From NCBI RefSeq assembly GCF_001866075.3, contig NZ_CP063356.1, forward strand, positions 762,164-826,163: a stretch of DNA of 64,000 nucleotides, given 5' to 3'. The stretch is from Anaerobacillus isosaccharinicus (lineage in GTDB: Bacteria > Bacillota > Bacilli > Bacillales > Anaerobacillaceae). The notes beneath the pieces were generated by a model, which saw only the letters and a program-made list of their open reading frames with translations, did not search any database and was not told the origin of the DNA. The first letter of the stretch is position 1. Every line of letters starts with the position of its first letter. Below are positions 27,056-35,842 of this stretch, piece by piece. A program made the translations under genes and the position numbers.

Positions 27056-28092
27056 AAATCAAGTATTGCCCCTTCACCTTTATTTTGAAGATGTGAGGGG
27101 AAAAGTCTATGATATAACAAAGATATGGAATAAACAGTCAGAGATTAAATATGACGAGTTGCCTATTTTAATGGAGAATGCACGAATAGGGTTACGGTTC
27201 TATTTAGAATCAGAGGACATAGATATTCAAAATGCTTCTTTACGAATTCAAACAAGTAGATACCGCGATGTCGAAGAAAAAGAGATTTTTACGATTCCGT
27301 TATCATCTAAAGAGGAACTCCATTGGTTGTATCAGGGGGAAAAAAAGGATGAAGAATTTCCTTGGAGAATGGGCGTTTATTTTATTGAACTTCATCTAAA
27401 CGGTAATGTCTATGTAGGTGGATTTAACGTTGTCCCTCTCCATTTAAACGTGAGTCAAGTAGAGAAAATGCATGATTTTTTAAACGAACAAGTGCGTGGG
27501 ATTATTTATGATTTCGTCTATAGTGGGGAATCGTTAAATACTAATTCTAATCTGGATTTACCTGAATACTGGTACTATGATTATGCTCGTCAATTAAGTG
27601 AATATTACACGGGTTTTATGCACTCTATGACCAAACTCACCAAACGCCCTCATGAATATATTCAAACAATCTATGAGCCTTCTTTAACACAAGGGAGAAC
27701 GGATAGTAAAAGTATCCGGTGGGCTACCTCAAATAAAGGGCAGGTCAAAAATCGAGGAGCTGCTCAACAACTATACACTCTGAATAAAAAAAAGCATTCT
27801 CATATCAATACAAAACCAAACAAATGGTTAAAAAATATATTGTTAATTTGGGCAAATGACATTTCTGAAGTCTCTTTAGCTATTCAAAAAGATAAGGAAC
27901 GTCTAATCAAAAGGTCAAATGAATTAAAGTCAGAGTATGAAGGGATAATAGCGAGGAAGGAGAAGTTAGCCAACCGAAAAGATGTAGGAGAAAACACAAG
28001 AAGAGATATCAAAAGTCGTTTAATTATGTGTGAAAAAGATCAAGTTAAAGCTCAAAATCAATATCACATATTAAAAAATTGGCTCAATCTAT
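27039..28092 (+). pseudogene. DUF2357 nuclease (McrC-like), N-terminal half, cut by IS66
   Basis: 351 codons of native sequence, after which the frame runs into IS66 and stops at 28118. This half carries the DUF2357 beta-rich N-terminal domain (PLHLYFEDVRGKVYD through FPWRMGVYFIELHLNGN) and a helical segment (KDKERLIKRSNELKSEYEG). It lacks the nuclease domain, found on the opposite strand at 18200-19008. The joint is in frame through the duplicated octamer CAATCTAT. The gene starts within the AAA gene (17-bp overlap). Without its nuclease domain the product is unlikely to restrict phage. Re-inversion plus precise loss of the IS would restore a 620-residue protein. Confidence 0.88.
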
Positions 28093-28145
28093 GTAAGCGT
28101 CAAATAATGCCCACCTAGTTTTTCAGGTGGGCATTAGTGTATTCT

Positions 28146-29741
28146 TTATTTAAGTTTAGCAGGGATCCTGCATTCATTTGGAATGGACTTTGACCACGGA
28201 AGGAATTGGTCAAGTGCTTCCTGATCATCTAGGTCTATTTGTGGTAAGTGTTCAAAAAGATAAGTTAAATAATTTAATGGATTTAATTGATTCTCTTTGG
28301 CAGTTTCGACAATGCTGTAGATGACCGCACTGGCGGTTGCTCCTTTCATCGATTGGGCAAACAACCATGCTTTTCTTCCCATAACGAATGGTTTAATTGA
28401 ACGTTCTGCTCTATTATTATCGAGTTCAAGTCGCCCGTCTTTCATAAAGACAATGAGTTTTGACCATTGGTTTAAACTATAATTTATGGCATCGCCTAAT
28501 TTGCTTTTAGGTGGAACTTGAGGGCGTTTGGATTTTAGCCATGCCAAATAAGCGTCCAACACAGGTTGACTACGTTTTTGACGTTCTTCTTTTCGCTGTT
28601 CAGGACTACAATTTTCAAATTCCTCTTCTATCTGTTTTTCAATTTTAAATAATTGCGTACAGAAGTGAAGACCTTCAGCTGCGAGACTCGTAGATTTATC
28701 TACACTTGCAGGCAAAGATTTGAGCGTTTCGTCGTATTTACGGCGTGAATGCGCCCAACAGCCAACTAACTCCACATCCTTCATATCATGGTAACCTGCA
28801 TAACCATCGACATGAAGATAGCCCGCAAATCCTTTTAGAAAGGCTTTCGGGTGTTTACTATGGCGAGAAGTTTGATAGTCATATAAGACAATCGGTGAAA
28901 CATCCCGACCAGATCGATACAACCACATATAGGATTTGGAAGTTGCTAATTTATCAGGTTCTGCTAAAACTTGAACGGTTGTTTCATCTGCGTGCAGACG
29001 GTCAAGATGAAGCAGTAACTCATGCAGGCGATTGTATAACGGTGAGAGCCACTTTGTTGCACCATATATTACCCAATTGGCAATCGTTTGGCGTGATAGA
29101 AAGACACCCAGCCGTTCAAATTGTTTTTCGATTCGGTACAACGGCATTCCTTCTACGTATTTTTGATTCATGATATATGCCATTGCAGAAGGAGAAGCGA
29201 GACTTTTTGGAAAGACTGCCGCAGGCATTTTAGCTGTGACAACCGGCGTTTCTATTCCTTCGCGTTCACATTGACGGCAACTGTATATATGTCGAACATG
29301 TTCAACGACTGTTACTTGAGCAGGAATAATTTTTAGCTCACGTCTTGTTTGCGTACTCATTTCATGTACAGTTTCACCGCAACACAAACAGACCTGCTCT
29401 TCTTCGGATAAACGATAATGGATCGTTTCCGTAGGCAAGTTTTCAAGCTTCGCATCTCGTTGTCCTACATGCTTCTTTCGATTATAAGTAATCGTTTCAA
29501 GTGTAGGTTCTTCCATTTTTACATCCGCTGTGATTTCAGCTTCATTAAAAAGAGGAAGTTCGATTTGATCCGGATTTGTTTTTTCACTCGAAGCCCCGAA
29601 TTTCTTTTGTTGGCTTAGTCGGAATTGCTCTTCCAACCATTTGATTTTTGCCTCTAGGACTTCTTTTTGTTTTTCCAAATCCGCATTTTTCGCTGCGAGT
29701 TCTTCAATTGTATCTAGTAGTTCATTCGTCGTTTTTCTCAT
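28146..29741 (-). CDS. tnpC: IS66 transposase TnpC (copy 2)
   Basis: A 531-residue DDE transposase, residue-for-residue the same as the copy 1 enzyme, with the same coiled coil, zinc-finger and DDE blocks. It looks intact. The complete identity implies recent duplication or gene conversion between the copies. Confidence 0.93.
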   Translation of the reverse strand: MRKTTNELLDTIEELAAKNADLEKQKEVLEAKIKWLEEQFRLSQQKKFGASSEKTNPDQIELPLFNEAEITADVKMEEPTLETITYNRKKHVGQRDAKLENLPTETIHYRLSEEEQVCLCCGETVHEMSTQTRRELKIIPAQVTVVEHVRHIYSCRQCEREGIETPVVTAKMPAAVFPKSLASPSAMAYIMNQKYVEGMPLYRIEKQFERLGVFLSRQTIANWVIYGATKWLSPLYNRLHELLLHLDRLHADETTVQVLAEPDKLATSKSYMWLYRSGRDVSPIVLYDYQTSRHSKHPKAFLKGFAGYLHVDGYAGYHDMKDVELVGCWAHSRRKYDETLKSLPASVDKSTSLAAEGLHFCTQLFKIEKQIEEEFENCSPEQRKEERQKRSQPVLDAYLAWLKSKRPQVPPKSKLGDAINYSLNQWSKLIVFMKDGRLELDNNRAERSIKPFVMGRKAWLFAQSMKGATASAVIYSIVETAKENQLNPLNYLTYLFEHLPQIDLDDQEALDQFLPWSKSIPNECRIPAKLK

Positions 29742-29788
29742 ATAAATAGAATAACATATAGAGAGGTGTCGTGGTTGATCAATTCTCT

Positions 29789-30145
29789 CTATATGATAAA
29801 TTTTGCACTCATTTTTGGATGGGCTTGTTTTTGTTCAAGTGGAAGTCCATCCAAGAGCCAGTTGAATTGGCGAGGACTGATCGATAGCGGCTTAGTAGTT
29901 TGTTCATCTGGCCATTGAAAAACGCCTTTTTCCAGTCGGCGATAATATAACCAAAACCCATTATGATCCCAATGAAGGATCTTTAGTTTATCTCGTTTGC
30001 GATTACAGAACACAAATAGATTGGAAGAGAAAGGATCCAATTGGAAACTCATTTGAACAATCGCTGCCAAACCATCAATCGACTTTCTCAGATCTGTTGC
30101 ACCCGCCGCTAAATAGACTCGTTGAATAGGTGTTTTACTTAACAT
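29789..30145 (-). CDS. tnpB: IS66 accessory protein TnpB (copy 2)
   Basis: Identical to copy 1 TnpB (118 residues from the ATG overlapping the tnpA stop). It belongs to the tnpA-tnpB-tnpC transcript of this copy and is needed for transposition in characterised IS66 elements. Confidence 0.88.
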   Translation of the reverse strand: MLSKTPIQRVYLAAGATDLRKSIDGLAAIVQMSFQLDPFSSNLFVFCNRKRDKLKILHWDHNGFWLYYRRLEKGVFQWPDEQTTKPLSISPRQFNWLLDGLPLEQKQAHPKMSAKFII

Positions 30146-30458
30146 GGGATTGAAGAACCTGAAGTACTTCATTTAAAAGTGAATGGCTGAAGCCTTCTTT
30201 AATTTCGATTGAAACATCGCCTACCTTAACTGTTAAAGTAGCTGTTTCTTCAATCGAGTTGGATGAATCAATGGCAACCCATTGTGTAAGAGGATAAGCG
30301 ACGTGAGTCGGCTCAGTTTCCAATCTTTTCATCCAGCTATACATACTTTGAACACCTACTTGATTTTGTTCACACCAAGCTTTGACACTTGGCACTCCAC
30401 TGGATCTGTAGGCGTCGATGCGATCTTCCCACATTTGTTTACGTTCATCTACTGACAT
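30135..30458 (-). CDS. tnpA: IS66 accessory protein TnpA (copy 2)
   Basis: Identical to copy 1 TnpA (107 residues), with ATG at 30458 after AGGAGG. Unlike copy 1, its upstream terminal region occurs once. Confidence 0.88.
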   Translation of the reverse strand: MSVDERKQMWEDRIDAYRSSGVPSVKAWCEQNQVGVQSMYSWMKRLETEPTHVAYPLTQWVAIDSSNSIEETATLTVKVGDVSIEIKEGFSHSLLNEVLQVLQSHVK

Positions 30459-30559
30459 AAAAAACCTCCTAACAATTGATGTTAATGTGATTATCACAAA
30501 ACACGGTAATTATTAGAAGGTGTGGAGTATTTGACGCTTACAAATGTACTACTCCAAGG

Positions 30560-31711
30560 AGGATAATAGGATTCATCTGATAGTGAGAATGGTACTAGAA
30601 CCGCCGCTCAACGATTGGGATTAACAAGAAGCGCTACAAACAAAGGAAAAGGGAGCGTCCAACCATGAAAAAAGAAAATAAAAAAAAGTGTCGAAAAGCA
30701 ATTGCCTATTGAAGATTTTAATGAGGCACTAAAAGCTGAACTTGAATATCTACGTATGGAAAATGCATACTTTAAAAAGCTGAATGCCTTAGTTCAAAAC
30801 AAGGAAAAATCACCCAAACAAGACAAAACGAAAGTTGTCTATGAACTAAGGAATGACTTCTCGGTGAAAGCACTTATTGCTTGGCAGTTATTCTGCGTAG
30901 TACGTATTATTACTACGTAAAAAAAATGGACCGTCCAGACAAAGATGCAGGAATTAAAAATACTTATAAAAGAAATTTATGATGAGCAGAAAGGACGATA
31001 TGGTTATTGTCATATTAAAGATGAGCTTGTCATTCGCGGATATAAAAATAATCATAAAAAGGTTCAAAGGCTTATGAAGGAACAAGGTTTGAAAAGTATG
31101 GTTCGCATGAATAATTATCGTTCTTATAAAGGAAATGCAGGTAAAACTGCTCCTAATATTTTTATCGTAATTTTAAGGCAGAAAAACCAAATGAAAAATG
31201 GGTGACGGATATTACTGAATTTAAATTGTTTGGATACAAACTCTATCTATCTCCTATTCTAGATTTATTTAATGGGGAAATTATTACGTATACCATTGGC
31301 CCTAGACCTACTTACTCACTTGTCTCAAACATATTGGAGAAGTCTTTTGAGCGATTAAAAGAAAAGGATGAATTATCTCCACTCCGATCAGGGTTGGCAT
31401 TACCAGATGAAACAGTATCGCCATGCCTTAAAAGAATTTGGAATAACACGGAGTATGTCACGTAAAGGGAACTGTTATAACAACGCTGTAATAGAGAATT
31501 TCTTTGGAATTATGAAATCTGAATTTCTTTATCTAAAAAAATTTGAAAGCATTGATCACTTTAAACAAGAGCTTGAAGAATACATGTGAACTACTATAAC
31601 AACAAACGTATTAAGGCAAAATTAAAAGGCAAGAGTCCGATACAATACCGAACTCTTGCTCAACAACCGCTTAATATAAATCCGTCTAACTTTTTGGGGT
31701 CACTTCAAACT
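30560..31711 (+). pseudogene. Degenerate IS3-family (IS150-group) transposase
   Basis: Pieces of an IS150-like transposase are spread over several frames: an OrfA tail (about 30560-30680), ALKAELEYLRMENAYFKKLN, GRYGYCHIKDELVIRGYKNN, WVTDITEFKLFG carrying the first Asp, [10 protein letters not shown] with the second Asp and [16 protein letters not shown] with the Glu. The family's C-terminal YNNKRIKAKLKGKSPIQYR follows after an in-frame stop near 31588. At least three frameshifts and one stop separate them. TTTTTGGGGTCACTTCAA near 31692-31709 resembles the usual right terminal repeat of this group. The left end is missing at the IS66 insertion point, so it is an old remnant. Confidence 0.82.
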
Positions 31712-31967
31712 TCAACATCCAAGCGTTTTGTACTTTTGTTTTGAATTTCTACTTCAATTCATTTGTTTAAATGATATGTCTTACTGGATGAGAGCAATCC
31801 ACTTTAATTTTTAGCGTTTTTATTTCTTATATACTCCACTTTTCAGTCAGGTAATTTCATCCTGTTCCCTTTGTTATTACAAATTGATAGTCCTCAAGGG
31901 ATAAATCTTTGCTTTAATACTATGAACTATTACAAACCAATACAATCCGTGAATACTAGGGATTTAT

Positions 31968-32266
31968 TTAAAATCCTTCTATTAAATCAATTTGGTTCAT
32001 ATATTGGTCTTCTTCATCTAATACAGTCAAGATAATCGTTTTAGCTATGTTTGTTATACTATTAATAAAATCAACTAATTCATCCCTATAAACAACATTA
32101 GTCTCTTCTATTTCATCCGAAGATCTAGACTCCTCCAGCACGAACCCTAATTTAATATAGTAACTAATTCACTATACAATATTTGATTTATAACCTTTGT
32201 TGATATCCCTAGTCCCCTCGAGAGGTATTTTGTTAAGTACTCCATATCAATTATTTTTTCTTCCAT
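31968..32266 (-). pseudogene. Small unknown gene with a frameshift
   Basis: ATG 32266 has AGAGAGG upstream and opens a 39-codon frame (MEEKIIDMEYLTKYLSRGLG onward) ending at 32147. The neighbouring frame carries on without a break as LGFVLEESRSSDEIEE and so on to a stop at 31968. A single-base change near 32150 would give one protein of about 100 residues. I do not recognise the family. It may be a sequencing frameshift or real decay. Confidence 0.5.
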
Positions 32267-32617
32267 AACTAAACCTCTCTTAATTCAATATAATAAGTTT
32301 GAAAGGGTTAACATTCTTCGTTATTTCCATTTTCCCAAGGATATTCTATTGCTTTAGCAATTTTGCAAAAGAACTTGTCCTCTTGTTGCTCTCCATCTCA
32401 CCAATCGATCTATGAAATCTAAGTGGCGATAAATAGTACTTTCAAATCACCTTTGCTCCTTATATAATAAGTCAGCCTTTTTCTAATGGCGAACATAAGT
32501 GATAAAAATTATATAAAACTTTTTTCACTAACGTTTAATCTTTCGGTTTTTTGACCATAAAGTAAATAACGCATTCGATTTTTTAACCGGAAAAGTATAC
32601 GACTTGTTTTTTATTGT
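32267..32617. other. Intergenic 351 bp, degenerate
   Basis: No intact gene. On the minus strand the tail of a small protein can be read ending EQQEDKFFCKIAKAIEYPWE and stopping at about 32310, but the upstream part is interrupted by a stop. It is probably another decayed small gene of the same accessory region. Confidence 0.3.
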
Positions 32618-32995
32618 TTAAAATTGAATATTTTCCACACAAGCTAAATCCTGTCTTTTTATATCAGAAAGCTTTTCACCAAAGATACCTCTAATTAAGG
32701 TTAAACTATCTACGACAATAAAAGGACGGTTGTTAACAATTTCAAGTGCCCTCTCCTCATCAATATGAATAATTTGAGTTAACTCTTCCACGGAAGCTTT
32801 ATTTAAATCAATTTTACCATAACAACGAGATTTGATAGTTTCTTCTTGCGAAAATGTAGAAGTTTCTCGTTCACTCTTGTGTGAAGAAGAAATACTGTTT
32901 TGAGTTTCACTATTTTCTTCAATCGGTTCGGTATCCTTAATGTCGCACCCGATTAATACTATTATTTGTAGTAAAATAAGAATGGATAGTTTCAT
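32618..32995 (-). CDS. Lipoprotein with helix-hairpin-helix domain (ComEA-like fold)
   Basis: A 125-residue protein when started at ATG 32995, which has AAGGGG upstream; the longer frame from 33031 lacks one. It begins with a lipoprotein signal peptide (MKLSILILLQIIVLIGC, lipobox LIGC), followed by a Ser/Glu-rich linker. The C-terminal 60 residues (KIDLNKASVEELTQIIHIDE onward) carry the N-K-A-S-x-E-E-L motif of ComEA/helix-hairpin-helix domains, which bind DNA nonspecifically. An extracytoplasmic, membrane-anchored DNA-binding protein is a reasonable prediction. It stands alone, divergent from the PAP2 gene. Confidence 0.7.
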   Translation of the reverse strand: MKLSILILLQIIVLIGCDIKDTEPIEENSETQNSISSSHKSERETSTFSQEETIKSRCYGKIDLNKASVEELTQIIHIDEERALEIVNNRPFIVVDSLTLIRGIFGEKLSDIKRQDLACVENIQF

Positions 32996-33159
32996 AATAA
33001 TACCCCTTGTTTTTAATAATTTTGAATGCAATAATTAAGTCACTCTATACTAAAGTTATTCACTATAAGAATGCATTAAATTAATTAACTTTTTACTGTA
33101 AACGGCCATAATTTCTTCAAATTGTTAAATCACTAGATTTTTTTACGGAGATGATAGAC

Positions 33160-33813
33160 TTGAATAGACACTTTTTGTTAATTAGCTTCCTTGGCTTCCT
33201 TATATTTATTGGAATGTCAATTTTATTTATCAAAGGATATACATCAACAATTGATCTTTTTTTTACTCCGTTATTAAATATTGAAAGTCCATTAATTATC
33301 AATATCATGCAAGTAATCACAGAGGTTGGCTCTGTAGAAGCTATACTACTATTTTCAATAGTTATTTTAATATATTTATTGCTAATTAGGAAAAAGTACT
33401 TGTTTTGGTTTTTTTCAATTCTTTCAGCAGGGGGAGTTCTTTTAAACCTTACACTTAAATTAATCTTCCAACGAGAGCGTCCGGGTGATGCGACAGTAAT
33501 AATAGAAACATTTGGACAATCCATCGGTTTAATTTCCTATAGCTTTCCTAGTGGACATACAATGCGTAGCTTCCTATTATTTGCTTTTTTATTATTTTTG
33601 AGCAATAAGGTTTCCAATCGTTATATTCAAAAATTTCTCTACTTTACATCTGTTTTCTTTTTGATAACCATTCCATTAAGTCGTATTATTCTTGATTCAC
33701 ATTTTCCAACCGATATCATAGCAGCAATAGCCGTATCTATTTTTTGGTTTTTTCTTACATTATATATCTTAAGCAAGTTTAGCAAAAACTCCTCTAAGGT
33801 CTCGGCAATGTGA
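33160..33813 (+). CDS. PAP2-family membrane phosphatase
   Basis: A 217-residue integral membrane protein with about six transmembrane helices and the three PAP2 motifs: K-x6-RP (KLIFQRERP), PSGH (SFPSGHTMRS) and SR-x5-H-x3-D (SRIILDSHFPTD). Such enzymes dephosphorylate undecaprenyl pyrophosphate or phosphatidic acid derivatives at the outer membrane face. TTG 33160 lies nine bases after GGAG, whereas the in-frame ATG 33151 touches the GGAG and is poorly placed, so I prefer the TTG. The catalytic residues are complete. The substrate cannot be decided from the sequence. Confidence 0.88.
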   Translation: MNRHFLLISFLGFLIFIGMSILFIKGYTSTIDLFFTPLLNIESPLIINIMQVITEVGSVEAILLFSIVILIYLLLIRKKYLFWFFSILSAGGVLLNLTLKLIFQRERPGDATVIIETFGQSIGLISYSFPSGHTMRSFLLFAFLLFLSNKVSNRYIQKFLYFTSVFFLITIPLSRIILDSHFPTDIIAAIAVSIFWFFLTLYILSKFSKNSSKVSAM

Positions 33814-33872
33814 TCTATGGTCTGATGATCTTTAAACCAGAGACTACCATTCTTTGTATTGAGTTATATAAA

Positions 33873-33908
33873 ATAAGGCATTTCAAGGTTTCACCTTGAA
33901 GTGCCTTA
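33873..33908. terminator. Bidirectional hairpin between PAP2 and transglycosylase genes
   Basis: AAGGCATTTCAAGGT and ACCTTGAAGTGCCTT form a long stem with a 3-nt loop between two converging genes; on the minus strand it is followed by ATTTTAT. Confidence 0.6.
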
Positions 33909-34033
33909 TTAAGTACCAGGTGGTGCACTTGTTTTTCGCCATCATTTCTATTTTTCCTAATCCACAACACCTATAAAATGTAAAAATATCATAAATAAAA
34001 TACTCTGTAAGAAAATCCTTATATAATACTGCT

Positions 34034-34639
34034 TCAATCAATAAAATAACGGTTCATTAAGCGATAATCCCGTATGTACGCTTCATAATAATGCAAGACC
34101 TCATCTACGTAAGCGTTACTTCGGTTATATGCAAATAATGCTTTCTCGATGTCCCCATTAGCTGCACCGTGATCAGATAAATATTTGGCAGCTGCAAAGG
34201 TAGCATCTTCGATTTCGAACGGATCAGCAATTCCGTCGCCATTGGCATCGATCCCATAGCCACTATGAAGTCGAATTAACTCTATACTAGTAATGTCAAT
34301 ATTATCTTCAATCTTACCCAAAGCACTCCCAGGATGAGACCATCCCACCCAGGTTCTCGGCATAAATTGAAAAGGACCAAGTGCCCCTACTGGACTCACT
34401 AGCGGATCCATCAAAGAAAATACAGTTTCAACTCGATGTACAGCTGCCAATAGTTCCCAGGGTATACCATATTCTTCTGCCGCTGATTGGTAAATTGGGT
34501 AATAAACTGCTGGAATTGAATGGTCTCCTAATATGTTTTTATAACCATATAGGAGGATCATTTGATGTTCCTTATAAATAAAGATACCAAGTATAACTAC
34601 TATTATGATAATAATATTCCTAAAACGTTTTATTTTCAA
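34034..34639 (-). CDS. Lytic transglycosylase-like cell-wall hydrolase
   Basis: About 200 residues: an N-terminal membrane anchor (IIIIIVVILGIFIY) followed by an extracellular lysozyme-like domain. The block IPWELLAAVHRVETVF supplies the likely catalytic Glu, then GALGPFQFMPRTWVGW is the usual transglycosylase signature, with DANGDGIADPFEIEDA and KALFAYNRSNAYVDEVLHY behind. It would cut peptidoglycan glycan strands at the membrane surface. TTG 34639 is spaced properly from AAAGG, while the ATG at 34648 directly abuts it. It is downstream of the Mrp operon on the same strand with a 60-bp gap, but seems functionally unrelated. Confidence 0.82.
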   Translation of the reverse strand: MKIKRFRNIIIIIVVILGIFIYKEHQMILLYGYKNILGDHSIPAVYYPIYQSAAEEYGIPWELLAAVHRVETVFSLMDPLVSPVGALGPFQFMPRTWVGWSHPGSALGKIEDNIDITSIELIRLHSGYGIDANGDGIADPFEIEDATFAAAKYLSDHGAANGDIEKALFAYNRSNAYVDEVLHYYEAYIRDYRLMNRYFID

Positions 34640-34704
34640 AGGTGTCATCCTTTAGTTTAAGTGTGTTATTACAAAGTTATATCCCTTGTTAGTTACAAGA
34701 ATAA

Positions 34705-35055
34705 CTAATCAGAATCGGACTCTTTTACATATACCTTAGATGCGTCTTGAACAATTTCAACATTTGTTACGTATGCAGCACGGCAAATTAGGTGTCCAGC
34801 GACTGGTGCAGTTAAGAAAACAAAGAAGATACCTAAGAGTAGACGAATACTGACATATCCATCATTAATCCAAAAATATAAAAATGCTCCAAACAATGTG
34901 CACAGAACTCCTAGAGTAGTACTTTTGGTTGCCGCATGTGAGCGAGTGTAGACATCAGGCAAACGAATCATTCCAAAAGCACTAAAAAGGCAAAACAAGG
35001 TTCCTGTTAAGATTAAGATACCTGTAATAATTTCACTTACTGTGTTTGCGTTCAA
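34705..35055 (-). CDS. mrpG: Mrp Na+/H+ antiporter subunit G
   Basis: About 116 residues with three transmembrane segments and the MrpG/PhaG signature FGMIRLPDVYTRSHAATKSTTLG. The last gene of mrpABCDEFG. All Mrp subunits assemble into one large membrane complex that exchanges cytoplasmic Na+ for H+. TTG 35055 follows GGGGAG by six bases; the frame upstream from 35073 contains that ribosome binding site and is not used. It overlaps mrpF by 23 bp. It ends in a hydrophilic acidic tail. Confidence 0.92.
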   Translation of the reverse strand: MNANTVSEIITGILILTGTLFCLFSAFGMIRLPDVYTRSHAATKSTTLGVLCTLFGAFLYFWINDGYVSIRLLLGIFFVFLTAPVAGHLICRAAYVTNVEIVQDASKVYVKESDSD

Positions 35056-35317
35056 TTGCGACTCCCCTTTCAATAAACCTTGCTAAGGCGATGGTGCCGA
35101 CAAACGATAGGATACCAATCAATAAAATCACTTCAAAAAAAGCACTTGTGTGTAGTAGTATCGAGTAAATTGCAATCGCAGCAATTAAGTTGATACCAAT
35201 CGTATCTAAAGCAATTACACGGTCTGGCATCGACTTCCCCCTAATCAAACGGTAGATGCTAGCCATAATTGATACTGAGATTAACAACAGACAAAGAAGC
35301 AAAAGTTGTTGAAACAC
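35033..35317 (-). CDS. mrpF: Mrp Na+/H+ antiporter subunit F
   Basis: 94 residues, three transmembrane helices, with the MrpF motif RVIALDTIGINLIA. GTG 35317 follows GGAGGTGACACGGTA, and the TAG stop of mrpE is shared with this start (TAGTG). Small hydrophobic subunit of the Mrp complex. Confidence 0.92.
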   Translation of the reverse strand: MFQQLLLLCLLLISVSIMASIYRLIRGKSMPDRVIALDTIGINLIAAIAIYSILLHTSAFFEVILLIGILSFVGTIALARFIERGVAIERKHSK

Positions 35318-35796
35318 TACCGTGTCACCTCCATAATGGCCTTTTCAAATTTATCTTTGGCCTTAATCACAACATCCCTAGACTCAGGTATATCCATAGC
35401 ATGTACTTGATAAGATTTCCCATCTTCTGCAACCTGAAGGACGATAGATCCGGGCGTCAGTGATAACAACAAAGCTAATAGAGTTACCTCCCACTCACCT
35501 TCTAATTTAGTTTCTAGCGTGAACACACCTGGTTTTATCTTTAATCTTGGTGCTGTAACTTGTCGTATTACTAAAATACTGGATGAGATTAGTTCTTGAA
35601 TAAACACCAAGAATAACTTTACTATTGCAATTATTTTTATAAAATAAAATGACCTTTGAAAAAATTTGCGCAGGGCAAATAAAACGATTAATCCAATCAT
35701 ATAGCCTGAAAAAAATGACAAAGTACTCCAAGTATCATGTAAAAACATCCATAAAAAAGCGATGGCTAAATTAATTAATATTTGAGTGGGAAACAA
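35317..35796 (-). CDS. mrpE: Mrp Na+/H+ antiporter subunit E
   Basis: 159 residues from TTG 35796, preceded by GGGGAG at eight bases. The start FPTQILINLAIAFLW matches the normal MrpE N-terminus, so the longer frame to 35826 is not native. It has two or three N-terminal membrane segments, then a cytoplasmic domain with LLALLLSLTPGSIVL and VHAMDIPE, both typical of MrpE. MrpE is important for complex assembly. Confidence 0.9.
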   Translation of the reverse strand: MFPTQILINLAIAFLWMFLHDTWSTLSFFSGYMIGLIVLFALRKFFQRSFYFIKIIAIVKLFLVFIQELISSSILVIRQVTAPRLKIKPGVFTLETKLEGEWEVTLLALLLSLTPGSIVLQVAEDGKSYQVHAMDIPESRDVVIKAKDKFEKAIMEVTR

Positions 35797-35842
35797 TCTC
35801 CATACTCCCCTTTCATGAGTGGCCAATTACCTCAAAACGTTA

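Larger units (their letters stand above)
28093..30541 (-). mobile_element. IS66-family insertion sequence, copy 2 (2449 bp)
   Basis: Same 2449-bp length and identical encoded proteins as copy 1, in inverted orientation. Flanking octamers are CAATCTAT (28085-28092) and AAATGTAC (30542-30549), the reverse complements of the left and right flanks of copy 1 respectively. Confidence 0.95.

Noticed and set aside
33117..33524. 135-codon minus-strand frame across the PAP2 gene
   Set aside because: Antisense to a gene with all three PAP2 motifs; no start signal.
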